Notes: generated by a model from the sequence alone, not told the origin. A DNA stretch of 6,535 bases from an uncultured Candidatus Saccharibacteria bacterium (GCA_938046495.1 CALIXG010000072.1:1-6535); one strand, 5' to 3'. Shown: positions 1-5,370, counted from the first letter of the stretch. A program made the numbers and translations.

Positions 1-1138
1 AATCATTATTTACATAAATTGTTTCTAACTTATCCTTAAGTATATCTTTATAATCAAGAGAAAACATAGAGTCCATATTCCTCACCTTAGAGGCATCGAA
101 GCTAGAGAGGTCGAGTGCGGCAAGATTAGACATGCCAGAAAACATGCCTCTCATATCCGTCACCTTAGAGGTGTCAAAACTAGAGAGGTTAAGTAAAGTT
201 AGAGAAGTTGTAGCATAGAACATATACACCATATTTGTCACCTTGGAAGTGTCGAAGTTAGAGAGATCTAGTGTGGTGAGGCCATTCATATAAGAAAATA
301 TATTGCTACTATCTTCATTTAAATAAACCTTTTCTGGCTCAGCGTAATAATAGGCTGTCTTATCGGCCGGATTTAACCAGAGTTTAATCTCATAGTCGGA
401 CTCTTCATCATCAATATTCACGGCATTCATGGAAGCAGCTGGTGCTACAGGACTCTTCTTGAAGTGCTCGATTTTATTTGTGGAAATAATTTCCAAGAAC
501 TTTAGCTTGTTATTAAAATTTCGCCCCTCGGTCATGATGGCGATTTGATTGTAGTTATTTGTTAAGATAGAAAATACCAGCTTATTTGTATATCTGCCAC
601 TTTCAAGATTGTCACTTAGCTTCATGCCAATACTTAGTTGATTCGATTCGTTGCCGTTGGTCTTTCCAGTAGTTTGTATGACGTTTATTGGAATAGTCAG
701 TTTTGGAATTGGTAAAAAATTAGTACCGTTTCCAACCTTCACGCCCCAGGTATTATTAAAAAAATCTCCTAGTAGACCAGCGGAAGAAATCGAATTAATT
801 TTTGCACCATTCGTAGAATCATTATTCACTAAGGCTGTTTCATCGGTCTCTGAATTCAAAGTTGCCGTATAGCCAGTCTTATTATTTGTGTTTACTGTAA
901 GATTCAAGGGAATTTCTGTGGTTTTGTCGGCAGAGTTTATTACTTGATTGCCGTTTACTTGTAGATTTACGTGGTCCACGGATGCGGAAAGCGTCGGGAC
1001 GTATAAAGCAAATGTATTATTGCTGAAAAATAAATTCGAAAAAGAAATCAAGCCTAAAAATAGTCCGAGAAATTTTAATTCCCAGCTAAACCACCCCGCC
1101 CCATAAGGGTTTTCTATGTATGATTTTTGGCTAATCAT
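1..1138 (-). CDS. BspA-like leucine-rich-repeat secreted surface protein, 5' part (cut by left edge)
   Basis: The frame is open from an ATG at 1138 to the window edge (379 codons, no stop). Residues 1-20 are a polar leader, 21-38 a hydrophobic stretch, then a plausible signal-peptidase site after NTFA (residue 44). Residues about 48-200 form a Thr/Asn/Ser-rich, probably beta-sandwich domain with the segments NNKTGYTATL and NNTWG; I recall this type from Saccharibacteria surface proteins. Residues about 205-275 are a linker with little recognisable character. From 287 on come at least three 26-residue repeats of the type LxxLDLSxFDTSKVTNMxxMF, which is the BspA/DUF285 leucine-rich repeat. Such proteins are displayed on the surface and linked to adhesion; here that could mean host-cell contact, which is inference. 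No Shine-Dalgarno precedes the ATG, but an extended -10 ends 7 nt before it. More repeats and any cell-wall anchor lie outside the window. All Trp codons are TGG. Confidence 0.9.
   Translation of the reverse strand, partial: MISQKSYIENPYGAGWFSWELKFLGLFLGLISFSNLFFSNNTFALYVPTLSASVDHVNLQVNGNQVINSADKTTEIPLNLTVNTNNKTGYTATLNSETDETALVNNDSTNGAKINSISSAGLLGDFFNNTWGVKVGNGTNFLPIPKLTIPINVIQTTGKTNGNESNQLSIGMKLSDNLESGRYTNKLVFSILTNNYNQIAIMTEGRNFNNKLKFLEIISTNKIEHFKKSPVAPAASMNAVNIDDEESDYEIKLWLNPADKTAYYYAEPEKVYLNEDSSNIFSYMNGLTTLDLSNFDTSKVTNMVYMFYATTSLTLLNLSSFDTSKVTDMRGMFSGMSNLAALDLSSFDASKVRNMDSMFSLDYKDILKDKLETIYVNND
47..280 (-). repeat. Three 78-nt coding repeats (BspA/DUF285 leucine-rich repeats)
   Basis: Three in-frame units of 26 codons lie at 203-280, 125-202 and 47-124. 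Each encodes L-x-x-L-(D/N)-L-S-(N/S)-F-D-(T/A)-S-K-V-(T/R)-(N/D)-M-x-x-M-F. On the plus strand they show as recurring caccttagaggtgtc-like blocks. The third unit drifts after its MFS, so it may be the last regular repeat before the frame leaves the window. Confidence 0.88.
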
Positions 1139-1145
1139 ATTTATT

Positions 1146-1154
1146 ATTTTAACA
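1146..1154 (-). promoter_or_regulatory. Extended -10 element of the BspA-like gene
   Basis: On the minus strand TGTTAAAAT fits the extended -10 form TGnTAAAAT. Its TAAAAT (1146-1151) ends 7 nt before the ATG at 1138, which puts the expected transcription start at or next to the start codon. No good -35 is visible at 16-18 nt, which is normal for extended -10 promoters. The intervening AATAAAT has no ribosome binding site. Confidence 0.5.
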
Positions 1155-1291
1155 TAAACAGGATGGATTTTTGGTGTTAAAATGGAATATCGTCATATCC
1201 TTCACATTGGTGCTACAAAAAAAGAGAATGCCGTTTACCTCTGACGGAGCATAAGCTTGGCCGAACGGCCTTGAGTGTCTCCGGAACGGGG

Positions 1292-1368
1292 TATGCAACA
1301 TTCTTTCCCTTAAGCGGTCCGAAAAAAGGTATGCGACATTCTTGAACAAGCTATGAGACATTCTTTCC
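1292..1368. repeat. Three direct copies of a 17-nt repeat, probable insertion-sequence end remnant
   Basis: Copies at 1292-1308 (tatgcaacattctttcc), 1330-1346 (tatgcgacattcttgaa) and 1352-1368 (tatgagacattctttcc) share TATGnnACATTCTT with spacings of 38 and 22 nt. Read on the other strand they are AAGAATGTnnCATA. Clustered short direct repeats at an element end serve as transposase binding sites in several IS families, so this may be a leftover end. No transposase gene is present in the window and the family cannot be named. The last copy also carries the -35 of trxB. Confidence 0.55.
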
Positions 1369-1383
1369 TGCTTACGCTATAAT
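1355..1383 (+). promoter_or_regulatory. Promoter of trxB
   Basis: GAGACA (1355-1360, four of six matches to TTGACA), a 17-nt spacer, and a perfect TATAAT (1378-1383). The -10 ends only 6 nt before the ATG at 1390, so the mRNA should be leaderless or nearly so. The -35 lies inside the third copy of the IS-like repeat. Confidence 0.72.
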
Positions 1384-1389
1384 ATATTT

Positions 1390-2325
1390 ATGAACGAAAA
1401 CTCCACCTCACTTTATGACGTCGCCATCATTGGCGCTGGTATCGCTGGCATGACTGCCGCCCTTTATCTTTTACGTAACCACCAAAAAGTTCTTTTGCTC
1501 GAAAATGCCGGCTACGGCGGCCAAATTTTAGAAGCCCCCGTCGTCGAAAATTATCCCGGTTTTGCCAAAGTTAGTGGCCCCGAACTTTCCGAACATATTT
1601 ATCAGCAATTAAAATCGCTCGGTCTTTCCCTCACCTACGACAAGATTAAGCATCTCGAAAAAACCACCACACATTTCACTCTCACTGGCGATCAAACTTA
1701 CACCGCCAAATCCGTCATTCTCGCTACCGGCACCACCCCACGTCGCCTCAATCTCATTAACGAATCTGAGCTCATCGGCCACGGCATCTCCTATTGTGCG
1801 ACTTGTGACGGCGCTTTTTATCAAAATCAAACCGTTGCTGTCGTCGGTGGTGGTAATTCCGCCCTTCTCGCCACCTCTTACCTCTCTCATATTGCGCAAA
1901 AAGTTTTTCTCATTCATCGCCGCAATCAATTTACTGCCGAAAAAGCCCTGGTTTCACAAATTAAAAATTCCACCAATATCAAAATTCTCTACAATCAGGA
2001 AATTCTCGCCTGCCACAGTAGTCAAGATAATCACCTTGATTCCCTTATTCTAAAAAATCAGCAAGTTCTTCCCGTTTCCAGCCTCTTCGTCGAAATTGGT
2101 CGCCTTTCTTCCCTCACCGAAATTTTCAAAGATAGCAATCTCAAAAGTCTCCTCCTCTTCGATCAATCCGGTTTTCTAATTACCGATGATACCTGCTCTA
2201 CTAATCTCGCTGGCCTCTTCGCCGCCGGTGACTGTCGTTCCAAAAATTTCCGCCAACTCGTCACCGCCTCTTCTGACGGCGCCATTGCCGCCAACTCCGC
2301 CATTGAATTTCTTTCTCAAGTTTAA
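1390..2325 (+). CDS. trxB: Thioredoxin reductase (NADPH, FAD flavoprotein)
   Basis: A 311-residue cytoplasmic class II pyridine nucleotide-disulfide oxidoreductase, the usual length for low-molecular-weight TrxB, which passes electrons from NADPH through FAD and a disulfide to thioredoxin. Visible motifs in order: FAD-binding GAGIAG (15-20), ATG motif (112-114), redox-active CATC (Cys136, Cys139) followed by DGAFY, NADPH-binding GGGNSA (153-158), HRR (176-178) for the NADPH phosphate, FAD motif FAAGD (277-281), and the C-terminal RQLVTASSDGAIAA (288-301). One oddity: the usual HRRxxFRA reads HRRNQFTA, with Thr in place of the last Arg. The ATG at 1390 is favoured because the -10 lies immediately upstream and the first FAD strand starts at the normal distance. 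No thioredoxin gene is adjacent. No rho-independent terminator follows on this strand. Confidence 0.95.
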   Translation: MNENSTSLYDVAIIGAGIAGMTAALYLLRNHQKVLLLENAGYGGQILEAPVVENYPGFAKVSGPELSEHIYQQLKSLGLSLTYDKIKHLEKTTTHFTLTGDQTYTAKSVILATGTTPRRLNLINESELIGHGISYCATCDGAFYQNQTVAVVGGGNSALLATSYLSHIAQKVFLIHRRNQFTAEKALVSQIKNSTNIKILYNQEILACHSSQDNHLDSLILKNQQVLPVSSLFVEIGRLSSLTEIFKDSNLKSLLLFDQSGFLITDDTCSTNLAGLFAAGDCRSKNFRQLVTASSDGAIAANSAIEFLSQV

Positions 2326-2430
2326 TTAAAACGGTACATTCATAATTTCTTTCGCAATTTTTTAACTAAAACAGCGTCTTCACATTTTCTTTCACAAGTT
2401 TAATTAAATCGATATATTCGAATTCTTTAT
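2308..2430 (+). repeat. Degenerate tandem repeat, 38-40 nt period, starting in the trxB 3' end
   Basis: Core copies lie at 2308-2330, 2346-2370 and 2386-2408, with a partial fourth from about 2424. Copy 1 encodes the last residues and stop of TrxB (FLSQV-stop). Copy 3 matches copy 1 at 22 of 23 positions; copy 2 is more diverged. The flanks also align weakly (acattcataa, tcttcacat, atattcgaa), so the whole unit was duplicated rather than just its core. The rest of the space between trxB and the tRNA-Thr terminator holds nothing else I can recognise. Confidence 0.68.
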
Positions 2431-2434
2431 CAAT

Positions 2435-2454
2435 AAAAAACTGGCCCACGCCAG
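2435..2454 (-). terminator. Rho-independent terminator of tRNA-Thr
   Basis: On the minus strand CTGGC-GTGG-GCCAG forms a 5-bp stem with a 4-nt loop (2441-2454), followed by six T (2440-2435). It begins 10 nt after the CCA end of the tRNA. The other strand has A-runs rather than T-runs after the stem, so it should not stop trxB transcripts. Confidence 0.82.
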
Positions 2455-2463
2455 ATAAAAAAA

Positions 2464-2539
2464 TGGAGCCATTGGCAGGGATCGAACCTGTGACCTGCTC
2501 GTTACGAATGAGCTGCTCTACCAACTGAGCTACAATGGC
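2464..2539 (-). tRNA. tRNA-Thr(CGT)
   Basis: A 76-nt cloverleaf with encoded CCA. Acceptor GCCATTG/CAATGGC is fully paired; D-arm GCTC/GAGC with AGTTGGTA loop; anticodon loop TTCGTAA gives anticodon CGT, reading ACG; TTCGATC T-loop; discriminator T73. Two A-C mismatches are visible, at 31-39 (bottom of the anticodon stem) and 49-65 (T-stem). The body and identity elements otherwise look normal, so I regard it as functional. It has its own promoter and terminator. Confidence 0.94.
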
Positions 2540-2547
2540 ATAGAGAC

Positions 2548-2576
2548 ATTATACATTATTTTTTCTTTAATGTATA
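2548..2576 (-). promoter_or_regulatory. Promoter of tRNA-Thr
   Basis: On the minus strand TATACA (2576-2571) is the -35 and TATAAT (2553-2548) the -10, with a 17-nt spacer. The -10 ends 8 nt before the mature tRNA 5' end at 2539, so the precursor has little or no 5' leader. Both boxes overlap the boxes of the opposite promoter. Confidence 0.75.
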
Positions 2577-2578
2577 AT
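2550..2578 (+). promoter_or_regulatory. Promoter of the glycerophosphodiester phosphodiesterase gene
   Basis: TATACA (2550-2555), 17-nt spacer, TATAAT (2573-2578), then 6 nt to the ATG at 2585. The upstream in-frame ATG at 2570 lies in front of and overlaps this -10, so it cannot be in a transcript from this promoter; this decides the start. GAGG at 2579-2582 sits only 2 nt before the ATG, too close for a normal Shine-Dalgarno. Confidence 0.75.
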
Positions 2579-2584
2579 GAGGTT

Positions 2585-3337
2585 ATGAAGAGCCTCACCT
2601 CGGACCTCATCGCTCATCGTGGCATGCACGGGACTTATCAAGGCGCCAAGAATTTTCCTGAAAATTCTCTTTCCGCATTTAAGCGTGCCCTGCTCGCGAA
2701 TTATGCTATCGAACTGGATGTTCATCTTACCAAAGATCATCAGCTCGCAGTTTTTCATGACCACGACACTCTACGGATGACTAAAAAATCTTACAATCTT
2801 GAAGATACCGGTCTTTATATTCTTAAAAAACTTCCACTGATTAATTCCGATGGTGTTTCCACTAATCAAACTATCCCCGAACTTTCCGAGGTATTAGATT
2901 TAGTTCGCGCCAAAGTTCCCATCTTAATCGAACTAAAAACCACCGAGCATTCCGATATTTCCCTCTTCGGTAAAACCCTTCTCACTGCACTCGAAAAATA
3001 CCTCAAAAGTTATCGTGATCCGAAAATTTATCTCCAAAGTTTCGACCCCCGTATCGTCTACTGGATTAAACACCATCATCCCAAAATCCCCGTCGGCCTC
3101 CTACTCTCTGACGACTCTGATCTAGCTAAAAAATACGATTTCTTCGTCAATAACCCTCTAATTTGGCGCATCGTCAAACCAGATTTTCTGAGTGTTAATC
3201 AAACTATGCTAAACCGACCTGCCATCCAAAAATTCAAAGTTAGTCATCCAGTTCTCTGCTATACTATCGACGACGAAAAAACTCTCGATGAATTAAAACC
3301 CCTCGCCACCCAATTTATTGTCGAAAAAATCCTCTAA
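2585..3337 (+). CDS. Glycerophosphodiester phosphodiesterase (GDPD/UgpQ type)
   Basis: A 250-residue TIM-barrel enzyme of the GDPD family, which hydrolyses glycerophosphodiesters, for example deacylated phospholipid head groups, to sn-glycerol 3-phosphate and an alcohol. Family residues are all present: His11-Arg12 (AHRG), PENS (25-28), Glu43 and Asp45 (IELDV), LTKD (48-51), His58 (FHDHD), RMT and the ELK motif. The C-terminus has the expected CYTIDDEKTLDEL, where GDPDs usually read W-T-V-N/D. It lacks a signal peptide or membrane segment, so it is probably cytoplasmic. In a cell with reduced lipid synthesis it could recover glycerol phosphate from host lipids, which is inference. An upstream in-frame ATG at 2570 would add five residues but lies within the promoter. 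The substrate within the family cannot be told. Confidence 0.9.
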   Translation: MKSLTSDLIAHRGMHGTYQGAKNFPENSLSAFKRALLANYAIELDVHLTKDHQLAVFHDHDTLRMTKKSYNLEDTGLYILKKLPLINSDGVSTNQTIPELSEVLDLVRAKVPILIELKTTEHSDISLFGKTLLTALEKYLKSYRDPKIYLQSFDPRIVYWIKHHHPKIPVGLLLSDDSDLAKKYDFFVNNPLIWRIVKPDFLSVNQTMLNRPAIQKFKVSHPVLCYTIDDEKTLDELKPLATQFIVEKIL

Positions 3338-3430
3338 GTCAAATATTTTTCAAGAAACCAACACCCTATCAAACCTTATCACTAAAACTCGCCGTCGCTC
3401 AAAATCCACCAAGCTCTATTTTCAAACCAC

Positions 3431-3450
3431 AAAAAATAGCCCGAAGGGCT
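3431..3450 (-). terminator. Rho-independent terminator of tRNA-Asp, possibly bidirectional
   Basis: AGCCC-TTC-GGGCT (3450-3438) makes a short GC-rich hairpin followed, on the minus strand, by AT then six T (3436-3431). It starts 6 nt after the tRNA CCA. On the plus strand the stem is followed by TTATT, so it may weakly stop the convergent phosphodiesterase transcript too. The kinase has no other terminator, so the signalling operon may also end here. The 93 bp from 3338 to 3430 contain nothing else I recognise. Confidence 0.8.
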
Positions 3451-3456
3451 TTATTC

Positions 3457-3533
3457 TGGCGGATCCGACGAGACTCGAACTCGCGACCTCTGCCGTGACA
3501 GGGCAGCGCTCTAACCAACTGAGCTACGAATCC
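3457..3533 (-). tRNA. tRNA-Asp(GTC)
   Basis: A 77-nt cloverleaf with encoded CCA. Acceptor GGATTCG/CGGATCC (one T-G wobble), D-arm GCTC/GAGC, anticodon stem CTGCC/GGCAG with loop CTGTCAC giving anticodon GTC, T-arm GCGAG/CTCGT with TTCGAGT loop, discriminator G73 as expected for Asp. Its 5' end is one nucleotide from the stop codon of the kinase gene upstream. Confidence 0.96.
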
Positions 3534-3534
3534 A

Positions 3535-4683
3535 CTACCTTACATTATAACGTGATTCCCCTGTTTGTGCAATAGTTTTTCCCTTTTTTACCGTTCCAAA
3601 ATCAATTCTGAAACTAAAACTCTTTTTTTGGTTATAAATTTCATATTTCAAACCATATCGTTTCAGTAAATTTTTTACAATGTAGAGCCCCAAACCACTT
3701 CCACTCTGCTCATTAGTGTCCGCCCTATATGAATTTTTAATTTCTAGTATTTCATCTCGCATCTGCACCGAAATCTTACCACCCTCCTCCACATACTTCA
3801 CTGCATTGCCGATTAAATTCGCTAACACCATCGATAAAGCCGTCCGATTCAACCAAATTTTTTGCTCCCCCACCTCCATTCGTATATGCAGATTCTTCTC
3901 CGCAATAATAATTTGGTTTCGCTTCAGCACCTCCTCGACTACTTCTGAGATTTTTATCCATTCAGACTTTTCGAAACTATCCATTTTAGACATCAAGAGT
4001 AATTCTCGAATTCCAGCGTCAAGTTCATCTACCATTTCCCCACATTTTTCCAAATAAAAATCCCGGTCTTTGTATTTCCCTACCTTAAATTGCATGTTTT
4101 CTAAAACAATTTTCAAACTGGTCAGTGGCGTTTTTAATTCATGCGAAGCCCCACGCAAAAATTCAAAATTCACTTGCTTCATTCTCAGAGTTTCCTGCCT
4201 CGCATAAAACCCCGCCGCCACCAGCGATAACACCACCGATCCCAGTAGTGTAACCGGCAAAAACTTTAAACTCAAATCAATCGCGTCCTTCTGCAAATTT
4301 GCCGTCGAAACAAACTGCACCAAAGCCTCTTCTTCGTTTTTAAGCTTCACACTTTTTTCTTCAATAATCACCGAATTATTTTCACTCGTCCGATCCACAG
4401 GTAGCAGCTCCGAAACTTTCATCTCATTCTCTGCATTTTGCGATTTCAGATAAGCTTTAATCTCCCCACTCCTTGAATAAAAATCCAAAGCCTGCTCCAC
4501 ATACTCACGATTTTTACCGGCTAAATTTTTCGTCACATCTGAAGCCGTCTGCTTAATTTCTTTTGTTTTTTCTTCCAAATAAGATTTCGAAAGTGTATAA
4601 AATATCCCACCGTGAATAATTACCACTACCCCAAGCAGCAGTATAAAGACTCTGAAAAATCCCTTCCAAAAAATTCTTCTCAT
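3535..4683 (-). CDS. vncS: VncS-like sensor histidine kinase
   Basis: A 382-residue membrane kinase that should autophosphorylate and pass phosphate to the adjacent regulator. Order: TM1 about 11-30; extracytoplasmic sensor about 31-138, Lys/Glu-rich; TM2 about 141-160; H-box FLRGASHELKTPLTSL with His181; N-box LANLIGNAVKY with Asn293; G2-box GSGLGL (328-333) then YIVKNLL. The G1 box is degenerate (EIKNSYR instead of DxGxG), as I recall for pneumococcal VncS, which also shares the KTPL-SLKI-LENM and YKDRD stretches. Its ATG overlaps the TGA of the regulator by 4 nt (ATGA), so the two are translationally coupled. About 20 C-terminal residues extend past the kinase core, in DNA that also forms the tRNA-Asp promoter. 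The symbol rests on remembered similarity and gene order; the signal sensed is unknown. Confidence 0.87.
   Translation of the reverse strand: MRRIFWKGFFRVFILLLGVVVIIHGGIFYTLSKSYLEEKTKEIKQTASDVTKNLAGKNREYVEQALDFYSRSGEIKAYLKSQNAENEMKVSELLPVDRTSENNSVIIEEKSVKLKNEEEALVQFVSTANLQKDAIDLSLKFLPVTLLGSVVLSLVAAGFYARQETLRMKQVNFEFLRGASHELKTPLTSLKIVLENMQFKVGKYKDRDFYLEKCGEMVDELDAGIRELLLMSKMDSFEKSEWIKISEVVEEVLKRNQIIIAEKNLHIRMEVGEQKIWLNRTALSMVLANLIGNAVKYVEEGGKISVQMRDEILEIKNSYRADTNEQSGSGLGLYIVKNLLKRYGLKYEIYNQKKSFSFRIDFGTVKKGKTIAQTGESRYNVR
3544..3572 (-). promoter_or_regulatory. Promoter of tRNA-Asp inside the kinase 3' end
   Basis: On the minus strand TTGCAC (3572-3567), 17-nt spacer and TATAAT (3549-3544), 10 nt upstream of the tRNA. 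The -10 also encodes Tyr-Asn of the kinase tail (SRYNVR). The -35 is weak but the -10 is perfect and well placed. Confidence 0.65.
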
Positions 4684-5336
4684 CCTCGCTCCAATTTATA
4701 CCCCACTCCACGCACCGTATAAATACAATCCAATTTTAATTTTTTTCTTAGCTCTTTAATATAAACATCGATCACCCGATCAAACGGAATTTCTTCACTT
4801 TCCTTCCAGACATTTTCAATAATTTGCTCTCTCTTGAGAACGCGCCCCTCATTCAAAAACAAATATTTTAAAATCTCCAGTTCCTTCGGTTTCACTTCTA
4901 CTGCTTGCCCTGCTACCTCAGCTCGAAAACTCACAAAATCGATTTTTGTTTCTTGATAACTAAATTCTCTTAGATCTTCACCTAAAGTCTTCTTCAATAA
5001 TGCTTCCACTCGCGCCTTCAGAACTGGCAAAGAAAACGGTTTTTCCATAAACCCATCCGCCAAATTCGAAAAGGCCATAATCTGCGATTCTTCGTCCGAA
5101 AATGCCGTCATCATCAAAACCGGTACCCGACTTTTTTCACGAATTTTCCTTAAAACTTCTAATCCACTCATCGACGGCAATTTGATATCTAAAATCACCA
5201 AATTAATTTCATGGTTAAACTTCTTCAGCGCCTCTATCCCATCCCCTGCCTCGACCATCTCGTATTTAAATTCCCGCAAAAATTCTACCACCCCTTCCCG
5301 AATCATTCGGTCATCCTCTACGATCAATATTTTCAT
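4680..5336 (-). CDS. vncR: VncR-like response regulator, OmpR/PhoB family
   Basis: A 218-residue two-domain regulator, full length for the family. The receiver domain (1-110) has the acidic pair Asp8-Asp9, phosphoacceptor Asp50 (LVILDIKLP), Thr77 (MMTAF) and Lys99 (MEKPF). A winged-helix DNA-binding domain (about 128-216) contains the recognition-helix segment PFDRVIDVYIKELRKKL and ends with TVRGVGYKLERG. SLADG-type (here NLADG) before the EKPFSLP motif and the whole C-terminal domain closely resemble VncR of Streptococcus pneumoniae as I remember it. It lies 19 nt after the permease and overlaps the kinase by ATGA. A likely promoter is inside the permease 3' end and the start lacks a Shine-Dalgarno, so it may be made both from readthrough and from its own leaderless mRNA. 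Targets are unknown; the adjacent transporter is the obvious candidate. Confidence 0.93.
   Translation of the reverse strand: MKILIVEDDRMIREGVVEFLREFKYEMVEAGDGIEALKKFNHEINLVILDIKLPSMSGLEVLRKIREKSRVPVLMMTAFSDEESQIMAFSNLADGFMEKPFSLPVLKARVEALLKKTLGEDLREFSYQETKIDFVSFRAEVAGQAVEVKPKELEILKYLFLNEGRVLKREQIIENVWKESEEIPFDRVIDVYIKELRKKLKLDCIYTVRGVGYKLERG
4689..4692 (-). promoter_or_regulatory. Shine-Dalgarno of the kinase gene
   Basis: GGAG on the minus strand lies 5 nt before the kinase ATG, inside the last codons of the regulator (LERG). It is the only clear ribosome binding site I see in the window and serves an internal operon gene. Confidence 0.65.
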
Positions 5337-5343
5337 TAATCTA

Positions 5344-5370
5344 AATATACCAAATTTAAAGCTCTGTCAA
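5344..5370 (-). promoter_or_regulatory. Probable internal promoter of the regulator-kinase pair
   Basis: On the minus strand a perfect TTGACA (5370-5365) and TATATT (5349-5344, five of six to TATAAT) are separated by a short 15-nt spacer. The -10 ends 7 nt before the ATG at 5336. The TTGACA codes for Leu-Thr in the permease C-terminus (ELLTEL), so its match could be chance; the short spacer lowers confidence. Confidence 0.5.

Larger units (their letters stand above)
1139..1389. other. Gene-free spacer between divergent genes, partly IS-derived
   Basis: This 251-bp spacer separates the leftward BspA-like gene from rightward trxB. It holds the start regions of both genes and, at about 1225-1370, a block visibly richer in G+C than its surroundings, with GGCC-GAAC-GGCC (1259-1270) and three copies of a short direct repeat. 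An open frame of 70 codons on the minus strand (1149-1361) runs through the repeats, but nothing in it looks like a real protein. Confidence 0.6.
2548..2578. repeat. Perfect 11-bp inverted repeat containing two mirror-image promoters
   Basis: ATTATACATTA (2548-2558) and TAATGTATAAT (2568-2578) are exact reverse complements around a 9-nt T-rich spacer. Each arm holds the -10 (TATAAT) of one promoter and the -35 (TATACA) of the other, so the tRNA-Thr and phosphodiesterase promoters occupy the same 31 bp in opposite directions. Confidence 0.85.

Noticed and set aside
47..280. CRISPR-like or noncoding repeat array
   Set aside because: The 78-nt units have no constant repeat plus variable spacer; they are in-frame leucine-rich repeats of a long open frame.
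651..872. Plus-strand small ORF inside the BspA-like gene
   Set aside because: It lies antisense to a continuous 379-codon frame with signal peptide and recognisable repeats, and has no features of its own.
1259..1270. GGCC-GAAC-GGCC as a terminator or riboswitch stem
   Set aside because: The stem is only 4-5 bp, the T-run is missing on both strands, and no conserved riboswitch elements surround it.
1149..1361. 70-codon minus-strand open frame across the spacer
   Set aside because: It runs through all three short direct repeats, has no promoter or ribosome binding site, shows no domain character, and would overlap the trxB -35. Best seen as an incidental frame in IS-like DNA.
2570..2584. 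Upstream ATG as start of the phosphodiesterase
   Set aside because: It precedes and overlaps the perfect TATAAT at 2573-2578, so it would not be in the mRNA; the five extra residues add nothing to the family fold.
3318..3575. 85-codon plus-strand open frame
   Set aside because: Its middle (DPTRLELATSAVTG) is the antisense translation of tRNA-Asp, a well-known spurious product, and it overlaps the kinase end.
3535..5336. UGA recoded as Gly or Trp
   Set aside because: The regulator ends at TGA within the ATGA overlap with the kinase start, and no in-frame TGA occurs in any gene, so the standard bacterial code fits.
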